Origin: Micropterix aruncella
Lineage: Eukaryota; Arthropoda; Insecta; Lepidoptera; Micropterigidae
Length of the DNA stretch: 64,000 nt
Assembly (NCBI GenBank): GCA_944548615.1
Contig: OX155960.1
Location: 12,844,103 to 12,908,102 of the forward strand
Reading direction: 5' to 3'
In this document: positions 10,890 through 21,540 of the stretch, piece by piece
Numbering within the stretch: the first letter of the stretch is position 1
How the letters are laid out: each line of letters opens with the position of its first letter
The notes under the pieces: model-generated
Told to the model about the DNA's origin: nothing
The model's database searches: none
The model's input: only the letters and a program-made list of their open reading frames with translations
Translations under genes and position numbers: made by a program

Positions 10890-11240
10890 ACATGTTATCA
10901 AGAAGCCATCATCCTATCAACGAATTATTTCAAAAGATTTTACAAAAAACTGAATTACGGGTCAATGTTAATAATATATTACAATTTTATAATATTTTGC
11001 TTCCATTACACCATAAATATTCTTGTAAATATCGTATAGACTTAACAAATGACTTCTCAATCCGGAATGTAAATTTGAGTGTTTGTCGAGAGTCTCAGAA
11101 GTCTCGGAAAGAACCAATTCATAAAAGTAATATTTAATGGCTTAATCAAGATTCTAGTATATAATTTAAGAGATTTCGAAAATGCTGAATTGATATTCCA
11201 ACAGTATCACAATATAAAATATTTAAAACTTCCTGATAAT
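10890..11240 (+). pseudogene. LINE C-terminal fragment, decayed
   Basis: The frame at 10892-11137 (NNILQFYNILLPLHHKYSCK, YRIDLTND) and, after a frameshift, LVYNLRDFENAELIFQQYHN to about 11233, match in order the last part of the LINE at 9215-10028 (IYGIREFENSEFIF). It is the same or a related family, with a frameshift. Confidence 0.6.
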
Positions 11241-11602
11241 TGACTTTTGCCTTAGAGCGTAATTTTTATTTTTATCGAACGAAACTATATTGATTGATTT
11301 GATGGTTACATTAAGTTTTTTTCATTTTAGTATACGATTATCAATTTCCATGATTAACTCTTTAATACTTTGATAACTATGGGTATAGATATTGTGCTCT
11401 TTATTTAAAGAGCAATTTTAGTTATTAGATTTTTTCTAATTATCAGTGATTTTCAAACCGATTACAAAATACTATAATTCATTTATATAGTCACAACTAT
11501 TTCGATTGTTAATATTCCTTATTATTAACATTACTTAGCATGTTAGACGCAATGACGCATCGAAATGTAGGAATGCCTACCCACTAAATTAAAACATGGA
11601 GG
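11241..11602. other. Rim intron, no recognised feature
   Basis: AT-rich. No exon or element end is supported. Confidence 0.45.
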
Positions 11603-12305
11603 TGTCAATTACAACAGGCGAACCCGTCACCTCAGGAAGTTTTAACGATAGTGCTCTTTCTATATCCCGTGAGATGAGTGTAGAAGGTTTTGAAACGAAA
11701 CAGGCCACTGTCTAGTTACGCCACTCGCCCGTAAGAGACCAACGCCTTACCGCGAGAAACCGGGTGTACAGAGTGCAACCAGCGGGCCGACACTCGCGCC
11801 ATTACTGCCAGTTTTGGTCAGATTTCTCCGGCCTGCTGATTGGTTACGAGTTCTAAGTCGCTTGCGCGGTCCTCTCCCTTACGTTAGCGGTGATTCGGTG
11901 TCTAACGAATCTATCGTAAACCACGGCATCCTTTGGTCGGCTATATCACCTGGGACCGGGTAGCCAAATTCAAATTTAAAATCAAAATTCTTTATTAAAT
12001 CTATAATGTTACATATATTTTTAAATTCAAAGCCATCCTAACTATTGTTCGTTTCAAGAACGGGTGCTATAAGGTTAACATATACTTCCGCTCTATCGGA
12101 AATAAAACCGTTTCCAGACTCCCCAAGCTATCTGTCGGAGTGCACAGCCGATTGGCTGAGGCCGCACGGTGTGCAAACCGCCTAAGAGCGCCCGAAGGAC
12201 GATTCCCAGGGGAACTGACCCACAGGCACAGACACCTACCCGTGCTTGCACGAGAAGGTTACCGGATGGGTGCTGACCTAGGAGGTGGTCCGACCCTAGC
12301 ACACG
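11603..12305 (-). mobile_element. Element A copy 3 with AT-rich insertion
   Basis: The minus sense runs from about 12305 to 11603, ending in the hairpin block (plus strand: tgtcaattacaacaggcgaacccg). About 80 bp at 11967-12046 (aaattcaaatttaaaatc ... aaattcaaagcc) interrupts the canonical 'gggtagcc / gttcgtttcaag' sequence. It looks like the tail of another retroelement. Confidence 0.75.
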
Positions 12306-12410
12306 GGTCAAAATGGTCCAACTGCACTATAGTATCCGCAGTACAAACTGGCGACTGGGGAAATTAGAGACAGTTAACATAGGAATGGTACCATGTCGAT
12401 AAAATATTTA

Positions 12411-12829
12411 TCTATACTAATATTATAAAGAGGTAAAGTTTGTGATGTTGTAGGAAGTAATCTCTGGATCTACTGAACCGATTTTGAAAATTCTTTTACC
12501 AATAGAAAGCCACATTATTTATGAGTGTCATAAGTTATATATTAATCCGAAAAATGAAAAGCCTTTTTCGTGGTAGTCGGATTTGCAAAGTAAGTCGGAG
12601 AATAAGCGGTCCAACAAAAATGCTTCTAACTAACACTGCCTTAACGATGAAAGATATATGATTAAGTTCTAGAGAAAAGTTGTAGAGCTTGATAATGACT
12701 ACAAAAAAGTCAGCGACAGCATATGTCTAACTTTTATATTTTATTAATTATGAATTCTTATCAAAATAAGTAAATTTATCGTCTCAAGTATTTAAAACAA
12801 AGGACTTTTTCCTTTTACTGCATAACTAG
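12411..12829 (+). mobile_element. Lep1-like Helitron with intact ends, copy 2
   Basis: The 5' end TCTATACTAATATTATAAAG follows an A. The 3' end is CTAG (12826-12829) followed by a T, so insertion was between A and T. A hairpin AAAGGA/TCCTTT (12799-12804 and 12810-12815) lies 10 nt before CTAG. TC...hairpin...CTAG in an A-T target with no duplication defines a Helitron. It is about 420 bp, non-coding, and lies in a Rim intron. Confidence 0.8.
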
Positions 12830-12884
12830 TTAAAGAGATAATACGACATAGGTATGGAACCGCGACCGTATCGTAATCTATACT

Positions 12885-13045
12885 TCTATACTAATATTAT
12901 AAAGAGGTAAAGTTTGTGACGTTGTAGGAAGTAATCTCTGGATTTACTAAACCGATTTTGAAAATTCTTTTACCAATAGAAAGCCACATTATTTGTGAGT
13001 GTCATAGGCTATATATTAATCCGAAAAATGAAAAGACTTTTACCT
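12885..13045 (+). mobile_element. Lep1-like Helitron, 3'-truncated copy 3
   Basis: Starts TCTATACTAATATTATAAAG 55 bp after the end of copy 2 and follows it closely up to 'ccgaaaaatgaaaagac', then diverges into (GATA)n at about 13055-13068. Confidence 0.75.
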
Positions 13046-13089
13046 GCTAAAATTAGATAGATAGATAAAATTCCTATATTTAGCCAAAA

Positions 13090-13900
13090 GCGGTGAGTAA
13101 ATACCGTAATAGGTGGTAAGTAGCTAACCGATTAGGACTATTAATTGTGGTAACCGTAACAGTTCGATTTCGACATTTTATGACATTTTAAAGACACTTT
13201 TGCCAAATTAGTTTTCGTCTACTATAATTATTGTGCGTATTATGTAGGCCATTAGGCATTATTGATAACAAAATATTCTGCTATTAAAGGCTTAATGTCC
13301 AAAGAGCATAACTCATTCGTTATACGAACTCTATTTGTGAATCTACATCATGATGGAAGATTTTTGCAAAACTAATTTGACCAAGTTAAGAAGTGATGTT
13401 AACCAGCAAAGCTGGCATGTCATTCTCAATATTTTTAAGTGGTTGCATAAGTTGAAAGAAGACCCTGATGTCATAAGGAAAATTGATTTTCAACAACCAA
13501 GAAAGAGCGAACGAACTCTAGATCGAATTCGGAATCGAATTCAAAAATCTCCAGAACGAAGACCTGGCCAAAGCACATATAATTGACACCCATTGTCATG
13601 TTATTAATCTACAAGACGATAGTGACAGTGAAGACGAATATGAATAGCTTGCTGACTTTATTTGTTTAGTTTTTTTTTTTTTTTGTATAACAATTATTTT
13701 ATTGTCAACTATTATAAATTTGATACTTTTATATTTTTATTTTAATAATTCAATATCAATATTTATATTTTTAACTTATTTAATATTTATCGCAATGAAA
13801 CAATACTGAAATAATATTTATTTCCCTCGTTTCATTATTTTATCGACATTCCTTTTGAATGCGTAAAACTACCTACACTACGGTTACAGGTATCGCTCCA
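13090..13900 (+). mobile_element. Internally deleted Tc1/IS630-like transposon
   Basis: The ORF 13350-13586 (MMEDFCKTNLTKLRSDVNQQ, VILNIFKWLHKLKEDPDV, KSERTLDRIRNRI) resembles the N-terminal helix-turn-helix of insect DDE_3 (IS630/Tc1-like) transposases. Right after it, in another frame, 13591-13647 encodes HCHVINLQDDSDSEDEYE-stop, like the acidic C-terminal tail of the same proteins. The catalytic middle is missing. Possible ends near 13096 and 13895 share only ATACC..GTAA, so the boundaries are loose. Confidence 0.5.
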
Positions 13901-14108
13901 TAAGGCCGTGCAAGTGCGAAAGAGATGGCACGATTTCGATGATAAATTACCTGACTCACCACTTTGTAATGCGGATGGTATAGGCCCATTAGCTTCCAGT
14001 GGAGTAGAACTAATTTGTATTGAATTGTATACATGTGAAATAGTGATTCATGCAGGGGTAGGTGGGCGAAGAGAGAAGGAGGGATGTGAAGGGTGTCTGG
14101 TACCGTAC
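13901..14108. other. Rim intron next to exon donor
   Basis: GC-richer than its surroundings near the exon. Plus-strand open frames at 13908-14265 and 14062-14404 overlap the Rim exon in antisense and are shadows. Confidence 0.5.
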
Positions 14109-14214
14109 CTGTCAGCTTTATTGGTGGGCGCGGCGGGGGGCGGCGCGGCGGGCGGCGGAGTCTCGGCCGCTTCCACTTCCGGGACCAGCGATGGCCGCGG
14201 GGACATCTTTGTCA
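14109..14214 (-). CDS. Rim: Rim exon, proline/alanine-rich linker
   Basis: The minus strand reads tggttcgcag | TG ACA AAG ATG ... GCT GAC AG | gtacgg. The exon is 106 nt: two bases complete the Val codon begun by the exon at 22819-22711, 34 full codons follow, and two bases are left for the next exon. Both junction phases therefore agree with the neighbours. It encodes TKMSPRPSLVPEVEAAETPP and then a low-complexity PPAAPPPAAP stretch, ending NKAD(R). The exon is GC-rich against an AT-rich intron background. No domain is encoded; it is a flexible segment before the zinc finger. Confidence 0.82.
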
Positions 14215-14388
14215 CTGCGAACCAACAAACTTACTTTCAGGAAATTCAAAACCTCTTTTAAATAGGATATCTCGAAAGTCGCCTAATGGAATTGGGTGGC
14301 TCGGGGCGACGCGCGGCACTTTTAACATAACACGCAGTATCCTAAATACATTTAGAACACTTTATTTATTCAAATTCAAATTCCTTAT
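14215..14388. other. Rim intron upstream of the exon
   Basis: Holds the acceptor tract and, near its end, an AAATTCAAATTC block like other retroelement tails. Nothing else. Confidence 0.45.
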
Positions 14389-15104
14389 TGTAATAAAAAT
14401 CTAGGGAAATAAATTTAGGGAGCTAATGGGCCCTTGCTGAGTCGGCCACGAAGACCCATTCTGTTTCAGGGTCGGTCACACTCACGGGTCAACACCCATC
14501 CGATGGACTCCACGCATGGGGTGCGAGCCTGGGTAAGACACCGGGTCAACCGGTCTCCCCTGGGAACAATCCTCTGGCGCTCCTGGACGGTCTGCGCACC
14601 GAGCGGCGCAAGCCAATCGATTGTGCTCTCCGACTAACAATCGGGGGAGTCTGGGAACTGTATTGTTTCCTATAGAGCGGGGGTAGTTGTCTACCTTACG
14701 GCGACTGCTCTTGAAATGACCATTGGCCATCCGATCCCGGTTCAGAGTCGGGCAAAGGACGCCTTGGTCCGCGACAGATTCGGTGCACTCCGTTTCACCG
14801 CTTCGTAAGGGAGAGGACCGCGCAAGCGACCTCGAACTCGGAACCAATCGAGAGACCGGAGAAATCTGGTCACAATTGGTAGTGAGGGCGCGAGTATCTC
14901 GAGCCCGCCGGGTTTATTCCTGGCTCACTCGCGGTAAGGCGTTGGACTCTCACGGGTTGTGGCGTAGCTGGATATCGGATTTGTTATGTCCAAAGTCTTC
15001 TACGCTCACTGCATGGTCGATAGAACGATGAATTCGTTAAAACGTCCTGCGGTGACGGGTTCGCCCGTTGTGGTTGACATTTCAATATGTAATAAAAATC
15101 CTAG
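14389..15104 (+). mobile_element. Element A copy 4 with target duplication
   Basis: Target-site duplications of 16-17 bp, tgtaataaaaatctag (14389-14404) and tgtaataaaaatcctag (15088-15104), bracket a full-length plus copy at 14405-15087. Its internal start ggagctaatgggccc is near 14419, and the end is gacgggttcgcccgttgtgg plus ttgacatttcaata. The tail 'tcaata' is the same as in the copy at 36216. Duplications of this length point to target-primed reverse transcription. Confidence 0.85.
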
Positions 15105-15249
15105 TTACCGATACAAAATAATAAGATCTAACCTAACTGGATCGCATGAGACGTCCACACTAATGTAGACTGAGTCATTAAACCAACAAAAATATCCAAA
15201 TCTACGACAACATGATAAATAAATTAATAGTTTCAAAAAACACTAAAAA

Positions 15250-15500
15250 CACGCTTTTGGGCTACGATACGATATTCACATACACACGGCTATGATACGA
15301 TATTCCATCATGGAATGCCAGTGCCTATGGAAGTCCACAGCTACGATAAGATGTTCCATCATGAAGTTTCAGTTCATATCTTCCGACTCCATCATCAGAT
15401 CAGTTCGACAGTACCATACTATTGTATTGTCATCAGAACTACATACAGCTGCCAATTTTCATGACGCTACGATCCTTGGAAGATGGTTAAATTAGTTACC
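15250..15500. repeat. CTACGATA-type repeat
   Basis: 'gctacgatacgatattc', 'gctatgatacgatattccat' and 'gctacgataagatgttccat' occur in series, followed by 'cttccgactccatcatcaga'. It looks like a short dispersed repeat, class unknown. The plus frame 15292-15495 runs through it and is not a gene. Confidence 0.5.
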
Positions 15501-15830
15501 TTAGATTCCATTACATAGTTAGTTACATACAACTCGACCTAATAAAAGCGTGTTAAAAATCTAAAATCAATCAAATAAGTGTACTAACAAAAGTTCAATT
15601 AAAACCGTCAACTCTGTAGTTTATATTTATAAAAATTAAATAAAATATAAAAATAGGATTAAAAGAAATAAATTTTAAATAAAAAAAATTATATATATTT
15701 TTAAATTCTACAAATGATAATAATAATATACATGTCTGTGTGTGTGTATATGTGTGTACGTATATGTATGTGTTTGTGTGTGTATGTGTAATAAATAAAA
15801 TAAAATACAAATGGAACTGCTATGGAATTC
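15501..15830. other. AT-rich with TG/TA microsatellite
   Basis: A (TGTG/TATG)n tract lies at 15733-15790. The minus open frame across it is low-complexity. Otherwise featureless intron. Confidence 0.5.
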
Positions 15831-15974
15831 ACCGACCGGAGTCGGGTACATCATAATACTATTATTACACTTCTGGGGGTGAGCGGTTAATTGCGGACTA
15901 ACGACCGGCTGTGGTAGGTTTAAGACAGCTGTCTTGCCACATGTGAGCGTTCACCTTACAACTTATTCACTCCC

Positions 15975-16340
15975 CCTTTGAAGCCATAGAATTTCAGATG
16001 CGGAAATCTCGGTTTTAGATATTTTTCCTAGGAAAGAGTTGATTATATTTCTGGAAAGCCCAAGATCTTTCAAGAGGCGAAACAGAGATTTAACTGGCAG
16101 GCCACGAGCGCTACTTCAATCGCGTGAAGGTGAACAGTGAAGCCGTTCTGGGTGACTGCATTAGCAAAACCATGGTATTTATTTAATTTGTACCCGTGGT
16201 CTTTTGGGATATTTGATTCTCATGGAATAGTTAATTCTACAATATGGGTCACCTTACGAGATAGAGAGTAAAGATTTATATCTGGACGGAGGGCTGTGGA
16301 AGCTAATTACCTCGCGAATAACAGCAAGGACTTTCTCATG
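15975..16340 (-). pseudogene. Restriction-like endonuclease fragment of an R2/NeSL-type LINE
   Basis: The minus strand, read through one stop, encodes LRPDINLYSLSRKVTHIVEL, then TIP-stop-ESNIPKDHGYK, LNKYHGFANAV and HLHAIEVALVA. The order RPD...ELTIP(W)E...K..KY...EV is the C-terminal restriction-like endonuclease seen in early-branching LINEs (R2/NeSL groups). The key Trp codon is now TGA, and further stops follow. No reverse transcriptase is attached. A matching RT type is at 50070-51505, but a common origin is only inferred. Confidence 0.6.
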
Positions 16341-16540
16341 CCGGTAAGTAAATATATAGCATTTATTTTACTGTATACTTATACTCATTTCTTACATAAG
16401 TAACCTTTTTACGTATATATTGTATACTATTGTCCATTTAATATGTGTAAGATTTTATACCATTATTTTAGTTTTAATAGTAAAGGAAATTAAGTTGTCA
16501 AATAAAGTCAGTACTAGTCAAAAAATCTTATCAATGTACT

Positions 16541-17233
16541 TGTAACGGCCCTTGAGTACCGTTACATGCGATCAACAAATGCATCGGTTTCCAGTTAAAT
16601 ACACTGACACAATTCAGCTATTATTTTGACTGGTGCAGCGATGAATCAGCACGATGAAACAATACTTTTACTCGGAATATTTCGGATTGCATTATTTCCC
16701 AACCTATATAAACCTGCGAAAAGGCAACCAAAGTATTACTCCTCGAGTGGTCACGTCTCCGAGATAGCGACGGCACACTTCGGTGTCCCGGCTTCTTGGT
16801 CACTGATCATTCCTCGAGTGATCACCTCCCCCAAGGTTGCGACGGCATACTCGGTACCCCTCTCACGAGGTCGCTCAACGAGTCCGGCTCCTTGGTTTCC
16901 TTTCCTTATCTTTCCCAGTCACGAAGCATCAGTCTGTAATCCCACAGACTCGAGCCGTGCCCAGTACAAGATACAAGGAGTACAAATACAATCCTCATCC
17001 ATATACCCTCGTAACTGCAGTCGCGCATCAATACACTCGCGACGACATAACCTGTTCGGGAAGCGTTATAACTGGCAATATCAAACTTTCAATCGATTCA
17101 ATAAATACCTTCTGCTTCACTCAAAACCGCCTTTCAATACGGAGATAACTCGTAAGTTGATACCACCACCTCACACCGAACAACTTGGAGTCTAGTGAGG
17201 AGTGGTCCCTCACACTGGTGACCCCGACGTGAT
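16541..17233 (+). mobile_element. Gypsy-type LTR with tRNA-Trp primer site
   Basis: The LTR (16541-17214, 674 bp) starts tgtaacggcccttgag and ends ggtccctcaca, giving TG...CA ends. One base later 17216-17233 reads tggtgaccccgacgtgat, an exact complement of the 3' end of tRNA-Trp (..ATCACGTCGGGGTCA-CCA). Trp primers are known from the CsRn1/Kabuki group of Ty3/gypsy elements. The internal region stops right after the primer site, so no gag or pol remains. Open frames within the LTR (16626-17195) are not genes. Confidence 0.78.
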
Positions 17234-17305
17234 GCCCAAATACAGGCTGTTTAGTTAAGTTGGGTATTCGTCTAGAATCTAGAACGATCGTAATGGTTGT
17301 ATTAA
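17234..17305. repeat. Repeat shared with 58740-58830
   Basis: 'gcccaaatacaggct' and 'ttagttaagttgggtat' match 'gcccagatacaggct' and 'ctagttgggtatgcg' at about 58746-58785. The LTR internal region is replaced exactly where this begins. Confidence 0.5.
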
Positions 17306-17309
17306 TTTC

Positions 17310-17470
17310 CTTATTACACAACTGCCCAAAAAAGTGTCGTGTGTTTTGGGTTCTTGTATGTATGTTTTCAGTATTTTTATTCCACTATAACTTCTAAACG
17401 CCTAAACCGATTGACAAGTATGTGGTATTCTCAGAATTGCTATGTCATTTCGAGTGTCATATTGTACGTG
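17310..17470 (+). repeat. Dispersed repeat P, copy 1
   Basis: Shares ttattacacaactgccca, 'gggttcttgtatg' and 'ttccactataacttctaaac' in order with 18529-18680. Confidence 0.65.
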
Positions 17471-18528
17471 CGATGACACCTTACGCTCGAATAAGAAAAA
17501 AGCAGCGTCTTCGATATAATTCGCCTTGTAACGTGTTGATTGTGTTATGGCAGTCATTTTTGACAGTATATTTATTTTCGTTCTTCTTCTTCGCGGCCAC
17601 CAGGAGTAAAACTGAAGGGCCAGTAACGAATAGAAGTTTTTGAAATATTAATTTAACCCTTCGAGTAGCGGAAAAATTTCATGGCAAACCATGGCAATTT
17701 ATTGAAATTTCTTGCAATATCGCCGCGCTCGACAAAAAGTACTATAACTATGACACTACTATAGTAATCATTAAAAGAATAACTGTGCAATGATTACATT
17801 GAAATTTTGTATTTAAAATATTGAAATCTCATTTTTTAAAACAATTAGATAATTATGAAAAAATATAAGAAAGTCGAAAAAGTGAAAAAAACTCGGCTTT
17901 TCTAACTTGTACTTGTCTTAAGGAAAAATACGAAACCCTATTTAGAAATTGTAAATACTATCATGATATTTATTAGATTCTCTATCAAATGCAATATTTT
18001 GTTTTGCTTATTTACATACAAAAATATTTAGATATTAGCTCATAAAAACCAATAAAAATTTTGATGATTTCTCGAAAAAAAAATTATTATGTTTGACAAT
18101 GGAATTTTACCAGAAATATCAGCCAAATGACGCGCGAAGTTATTCTAGCGGCCGTCTATGTATCTATGGTAATAATGATATATTTGGTATGGATTTTAGG
18201 ATGCGTTAGAATTAGAAAATAATAATACTGTGAGCTCCGGGAGCAAGCCGCCAATATTGGTCGTTATGTACCTAGTCAACGGTGTTCTGATGTGCAACCA
18301 AATTTGGTCGTTACGTAGCCGAAGGGTAATTAACATAATAAATTCTATAAATGTTTTATTATTACGCTCCACAAAATATTATCAAAGTTTCAGTGACCGT
18401 ATATGGTTCTTACGAATTTATTCCATTCTGACATTTTGGCAAATTATCAAATTAAGAATATACGTAATTTTACTCGAAAAAACTATTTGTTAATGATAAA
18501 ACCCAGCTTTTTTTCTGAAGAACAGTTC
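17471..18528. other. Rim intron, no recognised feature
   Basis: AT-rich. ttaacccttcgagtagc near 17655 resembles a piggyBac-type end, but no matching second end was found. Confidence 0.4.
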
Positions 18529-18680
18529 GTTTATTACACGACTGCCCAACAGCGTAATTTGTTCTGGGTTCCTGTAGGTATTTTTCCGTTTCTTTATTCC
18601 ACCATAACTTCTAAACGCATGCACTGATTTGGTAGTGTTTAGTATTGTTAGCATCGCTGTTACATTACAGGTGTCATAGA
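18529..18680 (+). repeat. Dispersed repeat P, copy 2
   Basis: ttattacacgactgccca ... ttccaccataacttctaaac matches 17310-17470. Confidence 0.65.
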
Positions 18681-19019
18681 TTACTTAAACTCTCTAAATG
18701 CCATATATATAATTTACCAAATTTTAAAATGTCAAAAAATATGATAAATACGTCGTGCTCATTAATTAACAAATAAAAGGTCTGATTGAGTAAATTATGG
18801 ACATCATGATTATCACAGAATGCGCATTCGTCTTTAAGACTTGTAACACTGCTAATCTATTGTGTTCGCCACCTACTATAGTTCTGCGCTAAGCCTCGTG
18901 TCATTTAAGAACCGCAACAGGCTTTTGGTGCCAGATTATTTTACCTCCTCAGGTTCGTGGGTGTATCTTTTACACAGGCTGACCTGTGAGTTGTGCCGAC
19001 CCTGTGATGTTAAAAAGTG

Positions 19020-19828
19020 AGGTCGAAGGCCTAGGTATGTACCCCCCCGCCTCCGCGGATACGCGCCTACCTACCTATCAAGGCTCAGAATAACGTCCTT
19101 TGTAGTAATCACTATAAAAACGTATCACTGTATACCGTATTAAATAAGTATCTAGGTCAAGGTCAACAGATCAAAGCAGTGGCCTGGCTTTATTCATCTA
19201 ATCATCAAATTTTGGATGATGTTAGAAAGCGAGTTGTAGGGCCGAACTGTATCCCCTCCCTCTCCCCTCCTCTCCCCACGCGGATCTGCGCCTTATCTAC
19301 CTACCAAGGTTTATAATCACGCCATTTCTGGTAATCACTATCAAATCTTATCCCTGTATACCATATTAAAAAAGTATCCAGGTCAAGGTCAACAGATCAA
19401 GGCAGTGCCGCGTTGACTTGGCTGTTCCAATCTTCTTTAGTAGATTTTATCAAAACACAATCATCAAATTATGAAGTACAAAGGGGGGATACATTCCTAG
19501 GTGAAGTGCCTAGGAATGTTTCCCCCACTTCCCCACCGAAAGACCATTTCTGGTAACCATGAGACGCCATTTCTGGTAACCACGGTTAACACTTATGCCT
19601 GTATACCATATTAAAGGAGAGCCCAGGTCAAGGTCAACAGGTCGAGACAATGGCCTAGCTCTGTTTCAGCCTTCTTTAGTCAATTTTCTCAAATTTTAAT
19701 CAAGGTCTACTAACCTAGGTTCAGAATAACGCCATTTTCGGTAAACAGTCTTAAAACTTATTCCTGTATACCATATTAATGAAGTATCCAGGTCAAGGTC
19801 AACGAGGTAGTGGCCGGGGTCTATGTGA
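19020..19828. repeat. Degenerate tandem repeat, four units
   Basis: Four successive units of about 165-245 bp share the anchors 'cgccatttctggtaatcac', 'cctgtataccatattaa' and ccaggtcaaggtcaacag (at about 19155, 19379, 19626 and 19790). Between units are C-rich spacers (cctccctctcccctcc, ttcccccacttcccc). Units have diverged by substitutions and deletions, so the array is old. No coding potential. Confidence 0.8.
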
Positions 19829-20159
19829 GCGCGAGTGTGTGACATAAATAGGGTGTTCTAAGCGGCGTCAATACAGCGCGCGTCCACGCCCATCGCATTA
19901 AAACTTGGCCCAGTCATAACACGTTACGTGGCTACATAATTTAGGAGGCCGTTATATCCATACGCGGACACTATTCGCATTACTGGCCACTGCGTCACTC
20001 CATAAAGCGGTGCCGACAGCGTTCACGTACGATACAAGGGGGTGGCTTATTTATTGCACACTAAAGGGTCCTATATACAAGATTGAAACGTGACGCTTCC
20101 GAATCGTTTCCGGATTTACAGCATATGTATTTCCCATCAGTATAATAGCGTGCTACCAT
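19829..20159. other. Intron, moderately GC-rich, unassigned
   Basis: Less AT-rich than its surroundings, without an open frame or repeat partner in the window. Confidence 0.4.
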
Positions 20160-21410
20160 CAGTATTGGGAAAAATTTAGTCGACTAACGATTGACGACTA
20201 ACGATTAATTACGTTAATCGTGTTTACCGACTGATTCTTTGACTGAACAATTGATTTCTTTTCGTCAATCGTGACTAACGATTGATATGTTTAATCGTAA
20301 TCATGACTAAAAATTGCGATTGAAATTTTCGACGGCGTTCAACTTCAACTTTTGCAAGTTTTTCGTCTCTCGGTCGGATGGTCGGACGTTCAGTTCGTCG
20401 GTCGGTCGGTCGGTCGGACATCTTGCGGTGTCAACTACAACGGGCGAGCCCGTCACCACAGGACGTTTTAACGATTATTCGTTCTATCGCCCTGCAGTGA
20501 GCGTAGAAGACTTTGGACAATACAATCCAACGTCTAGCTACGTCACAACCCGTGCGAGTTCAGCGCCTTACCGCGAGTTAGCCAGGAATAAACCCGGCGG
20601 GCTCGAGATACTCGCGCCCTTACTTCCAATTGTGACCAGATTTCTCCGGTCTCTCGATTGGTTCCGAGTTCGAGGTCGCTTGCGCGGTCCTCTCCCTTAC
20701 GAAGCGGTGAGACGGTGTGCACCGAATCTATCGCGGACCAAGGCGTCTTTTGCCCGACTCTGAACCGGGATCGGATGGCCAATGGTCATTTCAAGAGCAG
20801 TCGCCGTAAGGTAGGCAACCACCCCCGCTCTATAGGAAACAATACAGTTCCCAGACTCCCCCGACTGTTAGTCGGAGAGCACAATCGATTGGCTTGCGCC
20901 GCTCGGTGCGCAGACCGTCCAGGAGCACCAGAGGTTTGATTCCCAGGGGAGACTGGTTGACCCAGTGTCCTACCCAGGTTCGCACCCCGTGCGTGGAGGC
21001 CGTCGGATGGGTGTTGACCCGTGAGTGTGACCGACCCTGAACAGGTCGGTCGGTCGGTCGGTCGGTCGGTCGGACAGTCGACCGGTCGCCCGGTCGGTTG
21101 GTCGGCCGGTTAGTCGGCCGGTTGGTCCGACGGTTGGTTGGTCCGTCAGCCGACCGACCGGCCGACCGACCGACCGGCCAAACCGGACAGAATGTAAGTA
21201 CAGTCATCCAATAGATATAGTAGAAAGAATTATCGAGTGGCATCTAAAGAGCAAGTTAGTCTTGATTGACGATTAAAGACAAACGACTAATTGATTTAGT
21301 CATGATTATTTCAATCGCGATTAACCTTAGTCGTTAACGTTAACGTTAACGTTAGTCACGACTAAAATAGTTGTGACAATTTAAAAATTCAGTCGACTGA
21401 CCCAACACTG
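20160..21410. mobile_element. hAT MITE with GGTC satellite, copy 1 (split by element A)
   Basis: The ends cagtattggg (20160) and cccaacactg (to 21410) match the element at 24787-25415, as do the sub-terminal 'gactaacgattgacgactaa' motifs and the (GGTC)n core. The flanks gctaccat and gctactaa are a decayed 8-bp duplication. Element A (20429-21044) sits inside the satellite, with ggtcggtcggtcgg on both sides. Confidence 0.75.
20429..21044 (-). mobile_element. Element A copy 5, nested in hAT MITE
   Basis: The minus sense runs from accctgaacag (5'-truncated near 21044) to the 3' hairpin block (plus strand tgtcaactacaacgggcgag at 20429). Plus- and minus-strand open frames in it are not genes. Confidence 0.8.
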
Positions 21411-21540
21411 GCTACTAATAGTTATATAATATAGTATTAGATTGCTAAGCTCTATAGTATATTTTGTCAACTTTTCTGCGACGGCGATATGCAGATGGCG
21501 TTGATAGCATTGACGGCAAAACTAATAGCAATAAACTAAT

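Noticed and set aside
13908..14404. Plus-strand frames around 14062-14261
   Set aside because: Antisense shadows of the GC-rich Rim exon at 14109-14214.
16626..17195. 189-codon plus frame as a host gene
   Set aside because: It lies wholly within an LTR that also occurs at 27690, 40321 and 47707 with the frame broken.
17655..18240. piggyBac element starting ttaacccttcgag
   Set aside because: No complementary end followed by TTAA was found downstream.
20314..21243. Recurrent frames of 60-190 codons in element A copies (e.g. 4545-4883, 6848-7156, 14482-14847, 32940-33440, 36231-36710)
   Set aside because: They occur on both strands, shift start and stop among copies and are broken in several. 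They reflect GC-rich repeat sequence, not a conserved protein.
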